A DNA stretch of 64,000 nucleotides from Cupriavidus oxalaticus. GTDB taxonomy: Bacteria > Pseudomonadota > Gammaproteobacteria > Burkholderiales > Burkholderiaceae. Below the pieces are notes generated by a model, which did not search any database, was not told where the DNA came from, and was given only the letters and a program-made list of their open reading frames with translations. Location of the stretch: assembly GCF_004768545.1 (NCBI RefSeq), contig NZ_CP038636.1:744001-808000 (forward strand). The letters are read 5' to 3'. The position numbers and the translations under genes were made by a program. Position 1 is the stretch's first letter, and the number at the start of each line of letters is the position of its first letter. Positions 1 through 9,090 of this stretch are shown piece by piece.

Positions 1-3000
1 CCACCAACGCGCTGCAGAAGATATGCAGCAAGCTAGGATGGCGGTTGGTAAACGCCATGATGCGATCTACCAATTCAGGTTCTTCAAATCGGTAGCCCAG
101 AGCAGTCAAAGGCTGCAGAATTAGACTGCGAGCATCTTGGGCAGACAGGATGCCAACTTCGAGCGGGCTGCCCAACTGCTCTAGGGGAACGTTCGGGTAG
201 GTACGGAACCGATTAACGTTGTTCAGACCGGCAAATACAACCCGGAAGCGATTATGGGGATCATTGACCAAAGCCTTGAGCGAACGCACCAGTTCGAAGT
301 TGGCCGAGGCATCCTTGTTAAGTACGGAATCAATTTCATCGAGACAGAAGAGGACTTTGGTGGTTCCCGGGCGCAAGAACTCCTGGCGCAGCCTGTCCTC
401 CGGATCCATCTGAGCACTGCCCGGGTTGTTGGACAGAACCTTGTCATCTACGAGCTTACGCACCAACATCTCGAATAGGCGTGACTTGACGTTGATGCCA
501 CGCTCAACCACGTGCTGGAAGATGCCATCCATCGGCATGTAGTAGGCGTGGTTGTGCAGCGGGTCCCGCTTTTTGAACTCCTGCACAGCAGCATTGAGAA
601 GCGTGGTCTTACCAAGCTGGCGGCCGCCGTAAACCAGAGCCGCACCTCGCGGCTCTACCAGTGAGGCAATGTCGTTCTCACGACCGAAGCGCATCTCGGG
701 CGGCGCCGGTAGACGGGCATCCCCCTTGGTGTAGGGGTTGTAGAACGTCCAAGCTGCGCTCACCCGCAGGAAAGTCTCGAACATCACCTGCTGATGACGC
801 GCCGTCGCAATAAAGGAAAGGATAACTGGGTCCAAAAGGAAGATACTGCACTTACGGTCACGGCAGAATGCCGCGAAGGACTTGCGCTCTTCCGGACTTA
901 GGGGGTGCCCCACCATGAGGATGGAGCGGTCAGGTTGGCCATGGCGCTCGATAAGGTCAATTAAGCCGGCCTGGCTCCAATCCCCTTGCACAAAGATGAT
1001 ATTCAGGGGCTGCGGCGTTCCGATGTCGCCCTCGAACAGCGGAAAGCCCTTGGGCAGGGTCGGTCGAGAGATCCGAACCTTTAGGCGCCGGAAATCGCCA
1101 GTCGGGGTGTACTCACAGTTGTTGAGCACATCTTCTTTGCCGATCTTCTGCGCGACATCGAGCCCGAGAAACTGCAACACCGATACGATGCCTTCATAGG
1201 TGGATTTCTCGAGCTTAGGTTTCTTGTTTCGACCTTTGCTACGCCACTCCAGGAGGGTGGCAATGGCGCTCCTAAATTCTGCCTTGCGGACTGAATAATC
1301 TAGCTCGCCCGGCGCCTCTTGGATGACACGCTCACCTGCTTCTCGCGGATTCAAATGCTCGTACAATAGAGCCGATAGCGGCGTTTCAACCTGAAGAAAT
1401 GCGCCCAGTTCGACATTGTCCAACAGCCACGTTTCTATCAAGCGCGCGTTGCGTTCACTGTGCTCCTTAAGCTGGTTGATGAGCTCGCGCACCAGTGAAA
1501 GGTTGTGCTTGCCCAAGGTATGACGGGCGCGGACATCCCACCCTTCCGGCACTGCATCCTGACCGAGTTTGACTCGGATACTCAAAAGTTCGCGGTTTAG
1601 CTCCTCCTCGAGCAGCGTGGCACTGCTGTTAAGTAGCTTCTCCATGGACCGAACCCTTTGCTGGACTTCGGAGTCGATGTCAGAAACGTCCACATAGGGT
1701 CTGCGGTCCGACAGTTCGTCTAGCCACGAGTTGACGAGGTCTGCGTTTGCGAGGTGATCGCTTTCGCTGATAATGTCCACCGACATCGCTTGCAGCGAGA
1801 GATTGCGGAACTGCTCTATTGCCTTCTTGAGGTCGGCCCGGACCCCAGCGATGTCATTGCTCACGCTGTCGATATCGGCCGCACGCGGACAGTCATCCGA
1901 CTCCATCTGGCGTAGAAGTAGCAAGCGCACCCAATGCGCATGTTGACGCTGCGCCAGCGCCAGCATGTCGGCAAGCCAACTCGGCGACGTCAGCCGCATT
2001 GCAAACCACTCCAGGCGCAGGTCGACGCCGACGTCACCCATATCCAACTTCGCTAGCGTCTCGGGCAGCCGAAAAGTTGAGTCGGTTTGGTCGAAGCGCC
2101 ACGTGTTGTGAGAATTGGCCTTGATTCCGGCCTGCAGATTGTGCAGAGCTTTGAGCAGGATGGCGCTGCCAGCGCGATGCTCCAGATCGACGTGCCCTGG
2201 GTGGTTTTCTAATGCATGGATGGAGCGCTCGAGCAGTGTGTGGAACTTCTGCAAAAAATCCTGCACTTCCTTTGGTCGTACGTCGGGCGGCGCCACTTCC
2301 AACAGCCAGGCGTTGGCGATCGCAACCAACGCATCGATCTGATGACAGAAGGTCGTGTAGGCCTGACTGTCGACGTAGTCGGTTACGGGCGCATCTGCCC
2401 GAAGCTCGACGACCAAATCATCGAGCAGGCGGCGCGATTCGGCATGCGACGAGTACTTGTCCACAAAGCTGCGCACCGCCGTGCCATCGCCGGTTTCACC
2501 ATCCTTGATAGCAGCGATCGCGTTTGCCAGTATTGGGCGCGTTATGCAGTTCCGTAACGCCAGCCGCAATGCGTGCCAACGATTGGTACGTTGCTGGTTT
2601 ACCTGGACCCAGCCGTTGACCTGATCTTGCAGCTTGGCTGCGGCTAGATGAACCTGCTGTCCCTGCGCGTTGCGCAGTAGATCCAGGTCCAGGTGACCGC
2701 CGCGCAGGGAAAAGTCCGCCGCGTGGGTGATTAATTGGCGAAGGTGGTCATCGAAATGATCGGCCGCAAGGCTCAACAGCGTGGCCGCCTGAGTTTGACC
2801 ACCTGCAAAGAGTGCTGGCTGCAAGGTAGCGCAGACCAGCAGGTATGGCACGAGCTTGCCTGTGGGCTTGCGCTCAAGTTGATCTTCTAGATCCTTGTGA
2901 TTGAGCAGGTTGAGGTCGCGCTGGGTGAATCTAAGAGCCTCTCGATCTTTAGGCCACAGGTTCATACCGTAGAAGGCCGAACGCAATAGCGCGTGATCTA

Positions 3001-5263
3001 GCACCCGGTCGTGCACCAAGGTAGATTCGCCGGCATCGCGCAAAATTTGGGCAGCCACGTTGAGGTGGCCGGCCTCGATCCAGTGCATCGCCACGGCCTC
3101 GGCGATGTAGCGCGGAACTTGGGAATACTGATTGTAGGCGATACGGAAAGCCTGCTGGGCCTCCTCCCGGGATTCCGCCCAACGTCGGTGTTTGAGGGCT
3201 TGGTCGACCCCAACGACAACCGTTCGCTCCTCGGTCTCCACGTCCTCCACCTCATCTAGCTGGTCGATCAACTCGTGCGATACCAGAGCAAACGACGACT
3301 TGGACGTTGCCGCCACTTCCGGTTCAAGATCGGGCTCAACCACTTGTACTTCTGCAAACGCAATAGCCTGGTCCTCAATCGCGGAGGAAACTGCTTGCGC
3401 TTCAGCTGGCGGAATTTCCAACGCTGGCGATGGCTCTGCTTCGCGAACCGACTGCGCAGGAGTGAGCATTGAGATTCTTGCTGCGCTTGGGGTCTGTCCC
3501 AGCACGGGGCGATGACCAATTGGGCTCGGTTCGATGGACTCGTTGGTGGCCGCTTCTTGATACGGCTCGCTCAATTCCCCGGTCTCTGCCATACAGACCA
3601 GTGCTTCCTCGGGTGTAAATTTCGACACAACCGCTTGCAGGTCAAGGATCGCTTGTCGGTTGATGCACTCTATATCGACTTCGAGTTCTTCCAGCAGGCT
3701 GGTGTCTTCCATGAGGTCATCGAGCGTACGGCCCTCAGGCACTAGGCAGTGGGCCGCTTCCACACGGATCGTCTCGAGTTCCTGATGGGCGCTGTTGATC
3801 TCGTTGGTCTTGTGGGTCTCCTTGGCCTTCAGCGAAGCACGGGCAGTGAACTTCGCCTCGGCCAGTTGCTGACGAATTTCGTCGATCTCAATGGTCGCAG
3901 CCGAGATGCGAGCTTTCTCTGCTTCAAAACGCTCAACGAATTCGGGAAGTTGTTGGCGTTCGTTCAGTTGGAACTCGAACCAAGCCACGGGTCGGCCATC
4001 CTCAAGCGCAGTGACGACCGTGATCTTCCATGCAGAGCGCAGCACAGGCACAAGGTCGCGCTGCTCGCTGTCCTCGAAGGCTAGTGCCTGGGCCATTTGC
4101 AGAATGGCATTACAGTAGCGTTCGATAAGCGCATGCACCTCTTCAGGTGAAAGCCGAGACTGCAGGTCCACCAGGCGTTGCAGATGCTGATCCAACAATT
4201 CCCGGATAACATGTGCTGCCTCAGGCCCAACTTGTGGGTCTCCCTGGGCCTTCTGACTAATGCCGCTGATGAGAACGTAAAGCTCCTGAAGTGACGCGGG
4301 CCCTTCCTTCTCTATCGCGGCGCCCGTACCAGCAATGTCAGCTGAAATCGGCGTCGGGGCCTCTGCCGCACCTTTCTCTTCTTTGGTAACAAGCGACGCC
4401 GGTGTCGTAGTGGCGAAAGAAAGGGACTCTGCATTCTCCGCCGCCACGGTAAGTTCGGGATCGGAGGGGTTGGTTTTGGACTTGCCATTGATGTTGATGT
4501 CGACCAACTGACTTTGCGAGTCCAACTGTTCTGCCTTCACTGGCACCAGAGGCCCAGTCGCGGGAGCAAGCGCGTTTAGCCTTCGGAACGTTCGATAGTA
4601 GTCGAACACCCTCGGTTCGATGGCCGCCACGTCCTCAAGAGCAGATTTTCCAAAGAAGGTAAAACCCGCAAAGATGACTTCGGCCAGTAGCTCTCTTGCG
4701 GTCTCACTCATTTGCTCCCAATTGGCTAGGTCGTTGCGAGCCTTGATCCAGGTTTCGATGGCGCACTTTGCCATCGATTCGAAAGCCTTATCTACCGTGG
4801 TATTAGCACGGTTTCCCAAAGCCTGAACTTTGACCTGATGGAGCTTGTAGTCGTTGTGGCGACGTACCGCGAGCATCTCCGCCAGTTTGGCGTTGAGATC
4901 GTCCTCCTGAAGCTGGTGAACCTCGAACAAGTCTTCCTCGTTCCGGAGGTGCCAGCCTTCGTCGTAGCGTGCCATGGCATGCGCCTCCGGACTAGCATTC
5001 TTGTCACCCGTCAGCACGAACGGTAAGCTCAAATTCCGATAATGGAGCATGCGCCACACAAAATGAGGCAATCTCCTTTCTCGTGAAAATGCCACCGTCA
5101 AAATTGACTTTTCGTTGCGCATACTCCGGGGCAAACCGAAGCGCTTCTGGAAGACCTCAGGACTGGATTTACCCGCGGCATCAATGTGCCAAATATCGGG
5201 AATCCCTTTAGTGTTGCTCGATATATTTTCGAGATCGATTCCCGGCATCGTCCTTCCAGTCAT
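1..5263 (-). CDS. Giant protein with C-terminal P-loop (STAND/AAA-like) ATPase domain, 3' end outside window
   Basis: I read one open frame without a stop from the ATG at 5263 down to about 4620 positions checked codon by codon to the left edge, so at least 1,754 residues are encoded and the C-terminus is missing. An AAGG purine run lies just upstream of the ATG. The N-terminal ~230 residues look globular. About residues 250-650 are acidic, Ala/Glu/Ser/Thr-rich and probably disordered. The middle looks largely alpha-helical. Near residue 1,550 a Walker A (GGRQLGKTT) is followed by a Walker B near 1,640 (VLFCLDEID) and then VVFAGLNN, an arrangement typical of STAND/AAA signalling ATPases. Large proteins of this shape are common in bacterial defence islands, and the neighbours fit, but I do not recognise the family. 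Any defence role is inference. Confidence 0.85.
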   Translation of the reverse strand, partial: MTGRTMPGIDLENISSNTKGIPDIWHIDAAGKSSPEVFQKRFGLPRSMRNEKSILTVAFSRERRLPHFVWRMLHYRNLSLPFVLTGDKNASPEAHAMARYDEGWHLRNEEDLFEVHQLQEDDLNAKLAEMLAVRRHNDYKLHQVKVQALGNRANTTVDKAFESMAKCAIETWIKARNDLANWEQMSETARELLAEVIFAGFTFFGKSALEDVAAIEPRVFDYYRTFRRLNALAPATGPLVPVKAEQLDSQSQLVDININGKSKTNPSDPELTVAAENAESLSFATTTPASLVTKEEKGAAEAPTPISADIAGTGAAIEKEGPASLQELYVLISGISQKAQGDPQVGPEAAHVIRELLDQHLQRLVDLQSRLSPEEVHALIERYCNAILQMAQALAFEDSEQRDLVPVLRSAWKITVVTALEDGRPVAWFEFQLNERQQLPEFVERFEAEKARISAATIEIDEIRQQLAEAKFTARASLKAKETHKTNEINSAHQELETIRVEAAHCLVPEGRTLDDLMEDTSLLEELEVDIECINRQAILDLQAVVSKFTPEEALVCMAETGELSEPYQEAATNESIEPSPIGHRPVLGQTPSAARISMLTPAQSVREAEPSPALEIPPAEAQAVSSAIEDQAIAFAEVQVVEPDLEPEVAATSKSSFALVSHELIDQLDEVEDVETEERTVVVGVDQALKHRRWAESREEAQQAFRIAYNQYSQVPRYIAEAVAMHWIEAGHLNVAAQILRDAGESTLVHDRVLDHALLRSAFYGMNLWPKDREALRFTQRDLNLLNHKDLEDQLERKPTGKLVPYLLVCATLQPALFAGGQTQAATLLSLAADHFDDHLRQLITHAADFSLRGGHLDLDLLRNAQGQQVHLAAAKLQDQVNGWVQVNQQRTNRWHALRLALRNCITRPILANAIAAIKDGETGDGTAVRSFVDKYSSHAESRRLLDDLVVELRADAPVTDYVDSQAYTTFCHQIDALVAIANAWLLEVAPPDVRPKEVQDFLQKFHTLLERSIHALENHPGHVDLEHRAGSAILLKALHNLQAGIKANSHNTWRFDQTDSTFRLPETLAKLDMGDVGVDLRLEWFAMRLTSPSWLADMLALAQRQHAHWVRLLLLRQMESDDCPRAADIDSVSNDIAGVRADLKKAIEQFRNLSLQAMSVDIISESDHLANADLVNSWLDELSDRRPYVDVSDIDSEVQQRVRSMEKLLNSSATLLEEELNRELLSIRVKLGQDAVPEGWDVRARHTLGKHNLSLVRELINQLKEHSERNARLIETWLLDNVELGAFLQVETPLSALLYEHLNPREAGERVIQEAPGELDYSVRKAEFRSAIATLLEWRSKGRNKKPKLEKSTYEGIVSVLQFLGLDVAQKIGKEDVLNNCEYTPTGDFRRLKVRISRPTLPKGFPLFEGDIGTPQPLNIIFVQGDWSQAGLIDLIERHGQPDRSILMVGHPLSPEERKSFAAFCRDRKCSIFLLDPVILSFIATARHQQVMFETFLRVSAAWTFYNPYTKGDARLPAPPEMRFGRENDIASLVEPRGAALVYGGRQLGKTTLLNAAVQEFKKRDPLHNHAYYMPMDGIFQHVVERGINVKSRLFEMLVRKLVDDKVLSNNPGSAQMDPEDRLRQEFLRPGTTKVLFCLDEIDSVLNKDASANFELVRSLKALVNDPHNRFRVVFAGLNNVNRFRTYPNVPLEQLGSPLEVGILSAQDARSLILQPLTALGYRFEEPELVDRIMAFTNRHPSLLHIFCSALV

Positions 5264-6830
5264 AGTTTCGCCTTTGTCGCCCTGATAATATTTGCCTTGT
5301 GGCACGCTGCAGGTATTTGACATTATCTGTTTATAATCCCGTAATTACCGAACTCGGACTTACATTAATGCGCAAAATTAATATTCTAAGGACCCCAAAG
5401 CACTGGGGTGGATTCACTGGTTCGATCCGCGCACTCACGTTCATTCGGCCATCGCTCCGGCTCGAATCACGGCCTTCGCAATTTCTGTATCGCGGCCCGG
5501 CAGACGTTCTGGCGGCAAAGATGCCATCCACCCCGTTACTCCGAACGGTGGTCTGCGGAATTTGCCAAGGATCACGCCGAGTTGACTCCCAGCGTCCTGC
5601 CCACCGAGTGGTCGTTGCAATACTGGGGTATGGATTCCCCAAGGCAATGACAAACACTCCGCGCTTCGACATGACCCCTCCCGCTCCGTTCTTTTATTTG
5701 TCGCTATCGGACTTCCGACAATTCTGCCTACCGGAATCCGCATAAGGCAACCCCCTTTCCGGGGACCTTCTGGCCGTTAGTGCCTGGTCAGGTTTGATCT
5801 GTCCGCCGCAATGGAGACGTACGAATACCCCCGTCCTTCGGCCGGGTGCGGCGAGCGGCGCCCTCCAAGGCTACGGGTTCGAGCTCACAGCACGTTGCTT
5901 TGCCCCCGATAGATGCCAAAGAGTGCCCTGAAGAACCGGTCATACGCCGGATCGCGGGGATCGCGCCGGACCGAGGCGCGCATGTAGAAGTGCGGTAGGC
6001 GTAAAACGATGTAAGCCGCGCAGCTGGAGCTTCTCCCACCGCGCGCCCAACACTTCCCCAACAACGGTCGCCCGACTGGCTGCGCGCACCAGCGGAAGCT
6101 GGGCGTAGCACCGCAGCTGACCCCAGACGTTGGGCCATAGGTTGCTCGGAATGGCGAGCTTCGAGAGCTTGGCAGGCAAGGCCCGCAACCCGCCACCGCT
6201 TGACAGCCGCGTTTGCCGGATGTGAGGCGATCGTATCCCCGCCGACTGCACGCGCGTCGCTCGCCTTCAGTAACGGTGGCGCGGCGCCGTTAACCCCGCT
6301 TGGCAGCGCAAGCGTTCACCACGCAATCGCTGCAAAACAATGGCTTTGTGGCGGAGAGTGGAATGACGGTCGAGCGTTGGGTCTGTCGCCTGCGTAACCA
6401 TCTTGCTCGATGGCGAGCCGACGATGCTGGGCCACCTGACTTGAGAGATGACGAGCAACAACGATGGGCGCGCCGCGCCGCACAAGCAGGGTCGAAGCAC
6501 AATCGAGGCTCCGGACGGCTCCATGCTGGCATTTCATCTTCGTGGCGGAAGCGGTGCCGCTCGACAATGGAGCCTTTCTGCGCTACCGGCTCAATCCGGC
6601 GATGCTTGCGATGCTGGCGCAGGATCCAAGATCCGTACGGTGGCGAAGCGCAGTGCTAGGCGCGGGCATGCCCCGACTGGGGGATGGCGCGATGCGTACC
6701 GGCCGCCGAACATATCAGGGGCATGTGGCGCCCCGCAATCCGCAGTAACGATATCCCCGATAAGCCCGCACTAGTTCGATTGCCGTGGCTGCCCGGATCA
6801 AGACCAAAACACCCACACCAAGGAAGAGTA
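5264..6830. other. 1.6-kb intergenic stretch with gene debris
   Basis: No convincing intact gene lies between the divergent giant ATPase and the HNH-like gene. Two pieces read like eroded protein: a minus-strand fragment at 5885-6251, listed separately, and a plus-strand stretch at about 6500-6748 (containing LDNGAFLRYRLNPAMLAMLA) with no plausible start or ribosome-binding site. The promoter of the giant ATPase should lie in the AT-richer stretch at 5270-5400, but I see no clear -35/-10 pair. Confidence 0.5.
5885..6251 (-). pseudogene. Frameshifted remnant of an unrecognised protein
   Basis: Two overlapping minus-strand frames join into one protein-like text. The frame from 6251 carries LPAKLSKLAIPSNLWPNVWG and continues to about 6015. 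The next frame then continues with LRLPHFYMRASVRRD and FFRALFGIY to a stop at 5885. The switch near 6015 looks like a single-base indel. Neither half has a good start site. I do not recognise the family, and a chance resemblance is possible. Confidence 0.3.
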
Positions 6831-7631
6831 ATGGGTCAACACCGAGACGAGTTTTCCGCGAAAACCAAAGTAGACCTTGCATTGGCGGCAGGGCATCACT
6901 GCACCCGCTGCAAACGGCGCACCCACTATTTCTGTGAGGAAAGCAGGACGATGATCCATGTTGGCCACGCGGCGCACGACTCGGCCGCCGCAAAAGGCGG
7001 GCCGCGCTACAACGCCGCGTTGACTCCGGAGCAGCGACGCGCGATGGAGAACGGCGCGTGGTTGTGCGCTCACTGCGCCACCCTCGTCGACAAAGCCGGG
7101 GAGGGCCAGTTCCCGCCCGGTAGCGTCGCCCAATTCCAGCAGACCGCGCTTGCACAACAGCAACAGGCCGTCTTCCAGACGTCGATGGGCGAGCAACCGT
7201 CGTATGACGCGGAGAAAGCACAGAAGGGCATCGCGAAATTTCTTGAGAGGGTACGGGCCATTGGACTCAGTATCGGCCACGGCGGCGGCTTCGCCGTGGA
7301 ATTCCGTTCGATCACGGCGATTCGCCAACTGGTTACCGATTGCGCCGTGCTTGACCAGTCCTCTACGCTGAGTGCCCGGTTCCCGTCGATGGTGCAGGTG
7401 CAACAGCGCATCGTGGCGTCGCTGCGTGGCATTGAACGGGAAGTGACCAGCAATAAAAATGCGTGGTGGGCCGATCAACAGTTCCAGCACCATGTACCCA
7501 TAGGCACCGGGATGGGGATGCGCATGCCGCAGCAAGTTACGATTGACCAGTCCGTCGAACTGGTGAGGGCCTACTGGGCAGACGCGCAGAATGGTATGAA
7601 CGACCTGTGGGCGCACTCGCGTAGTCTTTAA
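6831..7631 (+). CDS. HNH-like zinc-binding protein, function unknown
   Basis: This is a 266-residue protein starting at ATG 6831, preceded by AGGAAGAG at good spacing; the frame stays open further upstream but without a better start. Residues ~22-90 hold CTRCKRRT, then HVGHAAH, then CAHC, the CxxC-His-CxxC order of HNH endonucleases and related zinc-binding folds. The His pair and the surrounding LTPEQRRAMENGAWLC resemble the HNH/RecA-associated style in which a DNA-cleaving beta-beta-alpha-metal core sits at the N-terminus. The rest is helical, with a Gln-rich segment at ~110-120 and no recognised domain. It lies 135 bp ahead of the small gene at 7766 and may be co-transcribed with it. Nuclease activity is inferred from the motif only. 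Confidence 0.7.
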   Translation: MGQHRDEFSAKTKVDLALAAGHHCTRCKRRTHYFCEESRTMIHVGHAAHDSAAAKGGPRYNAALTPEQRRAMENGAWLCAHCATLVDKAGEGQFPPGSVAQFQQTALAQQQQAVFQTSMGEQPSYDAEKAQKGIAKFLERVRAIGLSIGHGGGFAVEFRSITAIRQLVTDCAVLDQSSTLSARFPSMVQVQQRIVASLRGIEREVTSNKNAWWADQQFQHHVPIGTGMGMRMPQQVTIDQSVELVRAYWADAQNGMNDLWAHSRSL

Positions 7632-7765
7632 GCGGGACTGTACAGCGGTCGCCGCCCGCAGAGCCCCCACCCGGGTTGGAACAGTGCATCCCGGGACGCC
7701 ATATTCGTGGCGGCCGTTGCGGACCGCGCCGGCTGCCCCCGACACGCTTTTCACCTAGTTGAACT

Positions 7766-8140
7766 ATGACAATGACAAACCCGAAACAATTTGTGCTGAG
7801 CCGGTTTCTCGGCGCCAGTGTGCGTAGGCATGGCGATCACTATCTGCTCGAAGGGGTGCCCGGCTTGGTGATGTCCGGCTTCGAGGAAGCGGCCGTCTGG
7901 GCTGACGCGGCCAAAGACCTGTCGGATCCGGTGTTCGAAGCGCAGCGAACTCGGAACGTGCTGGACAAAGTGATGGCCGCGTTCGCGGCGCTGGGTGGAC
8001 AAATGACGCCAATGATGGCGTTGAGTCAGCGGCTGGAGCAGGCTGGCTACAGCGCCGCCGAAGCGGCCTCGGCAATCGAGGTGGCGATCGCCTCTGGGGC
8101 GCTGGTGTTGACGGCCATGGGCGCCTTGCAGCGCCCCTGA
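7766..8140 (+). CDS. Small hypothetical protein (124 aa)
   Basis: A compact, fully open 124-codon frame begins at ATG 7766; the next in-frame ATG is two codons later. It has no signal peptide. The C-terminal half (about residues 70-118) is Ala/Met-rich and helical, including AASAIEVAIASGALVL, which is amphipathic rather than a clear membrane span. No ribosome-binding site is obvious. I do not recognise a family. Its codon use matches the GC-rich neighbours, and it follows the HNH-like gene on the same strand, so the two may belong together. Confidence 0.5.
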   Translation: MTMTNPKQFVLSRFLGASVRRHGDHYLLEGVPGLVMSGFEEAAVWADAAKDLSDPVFEAQRTRNVLDKVMAAFAALGGQMTPMMALSQRLEQAGYSAAEAASAIEVAIASGALVLTAMGALQRP

Positions 8141-8606
8141 GGCCTCGGCGTCGCCCCCCTCGGAAAAGTCGGACGTTACGGGGCACCGCCGCTACCGCCA
8201 CGGTAGCCAATGATGACGCCCCCCCCAACGAGGGGTGTTGTCTTAGCTAGGGTAAGCAGCCCGATTTCATTGCCAAGCTGCACGAATACAATAATGGACG
8301 CTTCTCCGATCCCTATCATGCTACCTACTGATGGGCATACCAACTGGATGAGCCAAGGGGCTTTGGTTCATTCCCGTCGACGGGAATTGAGCCATATTCA
8401 GCGGGAGCTTGAACGCTTGGATCCGGAGATCCTCGGTCCGCTCTATCCAGTGGGCTGCCCAGTGGCGCGAGATTGCACTGAAGTATGACTTGCAGCCGTC
8501 CCCGGAGCCCGGGCAACCGCCACTAGGCCTGCGACCAAAATACGCCCAATTCGCTATCACAAGGGCATAGCCCACTGCCGCTATTGAAGTGGCATAGGCT
8601 GCGGCG
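8141..8606. other. Intergenic stretch, no supported gene
   Basis: About 465 bp lie between the small hypothetical and the hns relic. A 64-codon plus-strand frame from ATG 8294 is open but lacks a ribosome-binding site and any recognisable motif, so I do not call it a gene. Confidence 0.4.
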
Positions 8607-8854
8607 CTATCCAACCCGGTAAAACTCCTTGCTCTGCCCCGCATTGACCGCCCGCCGCAGCCAGTCGGGCATGTCGCCCTGCCCGTCCCAGCTCTGCCCC
8701 GCGGCGTTGCGGTAGCAGACCACCGGCGGCGGCGGCAGTGGAGGCGGCGCGGAGCACCCCGCCCCGCGTCGAAGTCTCCCAGGGTGAGCCCGTAGCCGTC
8801 CATCTGCGCCTGAATCCAGCGGATCGCGTCCGCGCGCTCAGTTTTTGCAGTCAT
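8607..8854 (-). pseudogene. hns-like gene copy A, frameshifted
   Basis: This copy starts with ATG 8854 (MTAKTERADAIRWIQAQM), the N-terminus of the same short H-NS family as the intact copy at 13321-13590. After GDFDAG the frame runs off into Arg-rich nonsense. The expected ending (VVCYRNAAGQSWDGQG through EFYRVG and a TAG at 8607) is preserved in another frame. Removing two bases near 8757 would restore a full-length protein. Downstream of that point it is nearly identical to copy B over about 130 bp. The reading is a dead copy, or a sequencing error if raw data disagree. Confidence 0.75.
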
Positions 8855-8888
8855 CGCTGCCGTCACTGCTGTCGTTGCCGTCAGCGGC
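8838..8888 (-). pseudogene. Relic of a kfrA 3' end (copy A)
   Basis: Upstream of and overlapping the hns relic, the minus strand reads an Asp/Ser-rich tail ending DGSDDCKN with TGA at 8838-8840. This matches the DDSKN tail of the intact kfrA at 15342. The stop lies 17 nt inside the hns start, exactly as in the other two copies. Nothing else of kfrA is left here. Confidence 0.55.
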
Positions 8889-9090
8889 TACCGGGCTTGC
8901 CCATCCTGTGAGCAGAATACGGGGAATCGGCTATCACAAGGGAGGTGCCCCCGGATAGCGATCGGCGTTAGCCGAGCCGGAAAAACTCCACCTGAACCAG
9001 CTCGGCTCGCGTGATGCATGAATTCCAGCGCAGCGTTGCACGCCACGCGAAATGGCAGGCTGAACGGTAGTGCCTGACGCAAACGCGCCT

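Noticed and set aside
5299..5745. A 148-codon plus-strand frame upstream of the giant ATPase gene
   Set aside because: No ribosome-binding site, no motif and basic low-quality text; frames are open on both strands here by chance.
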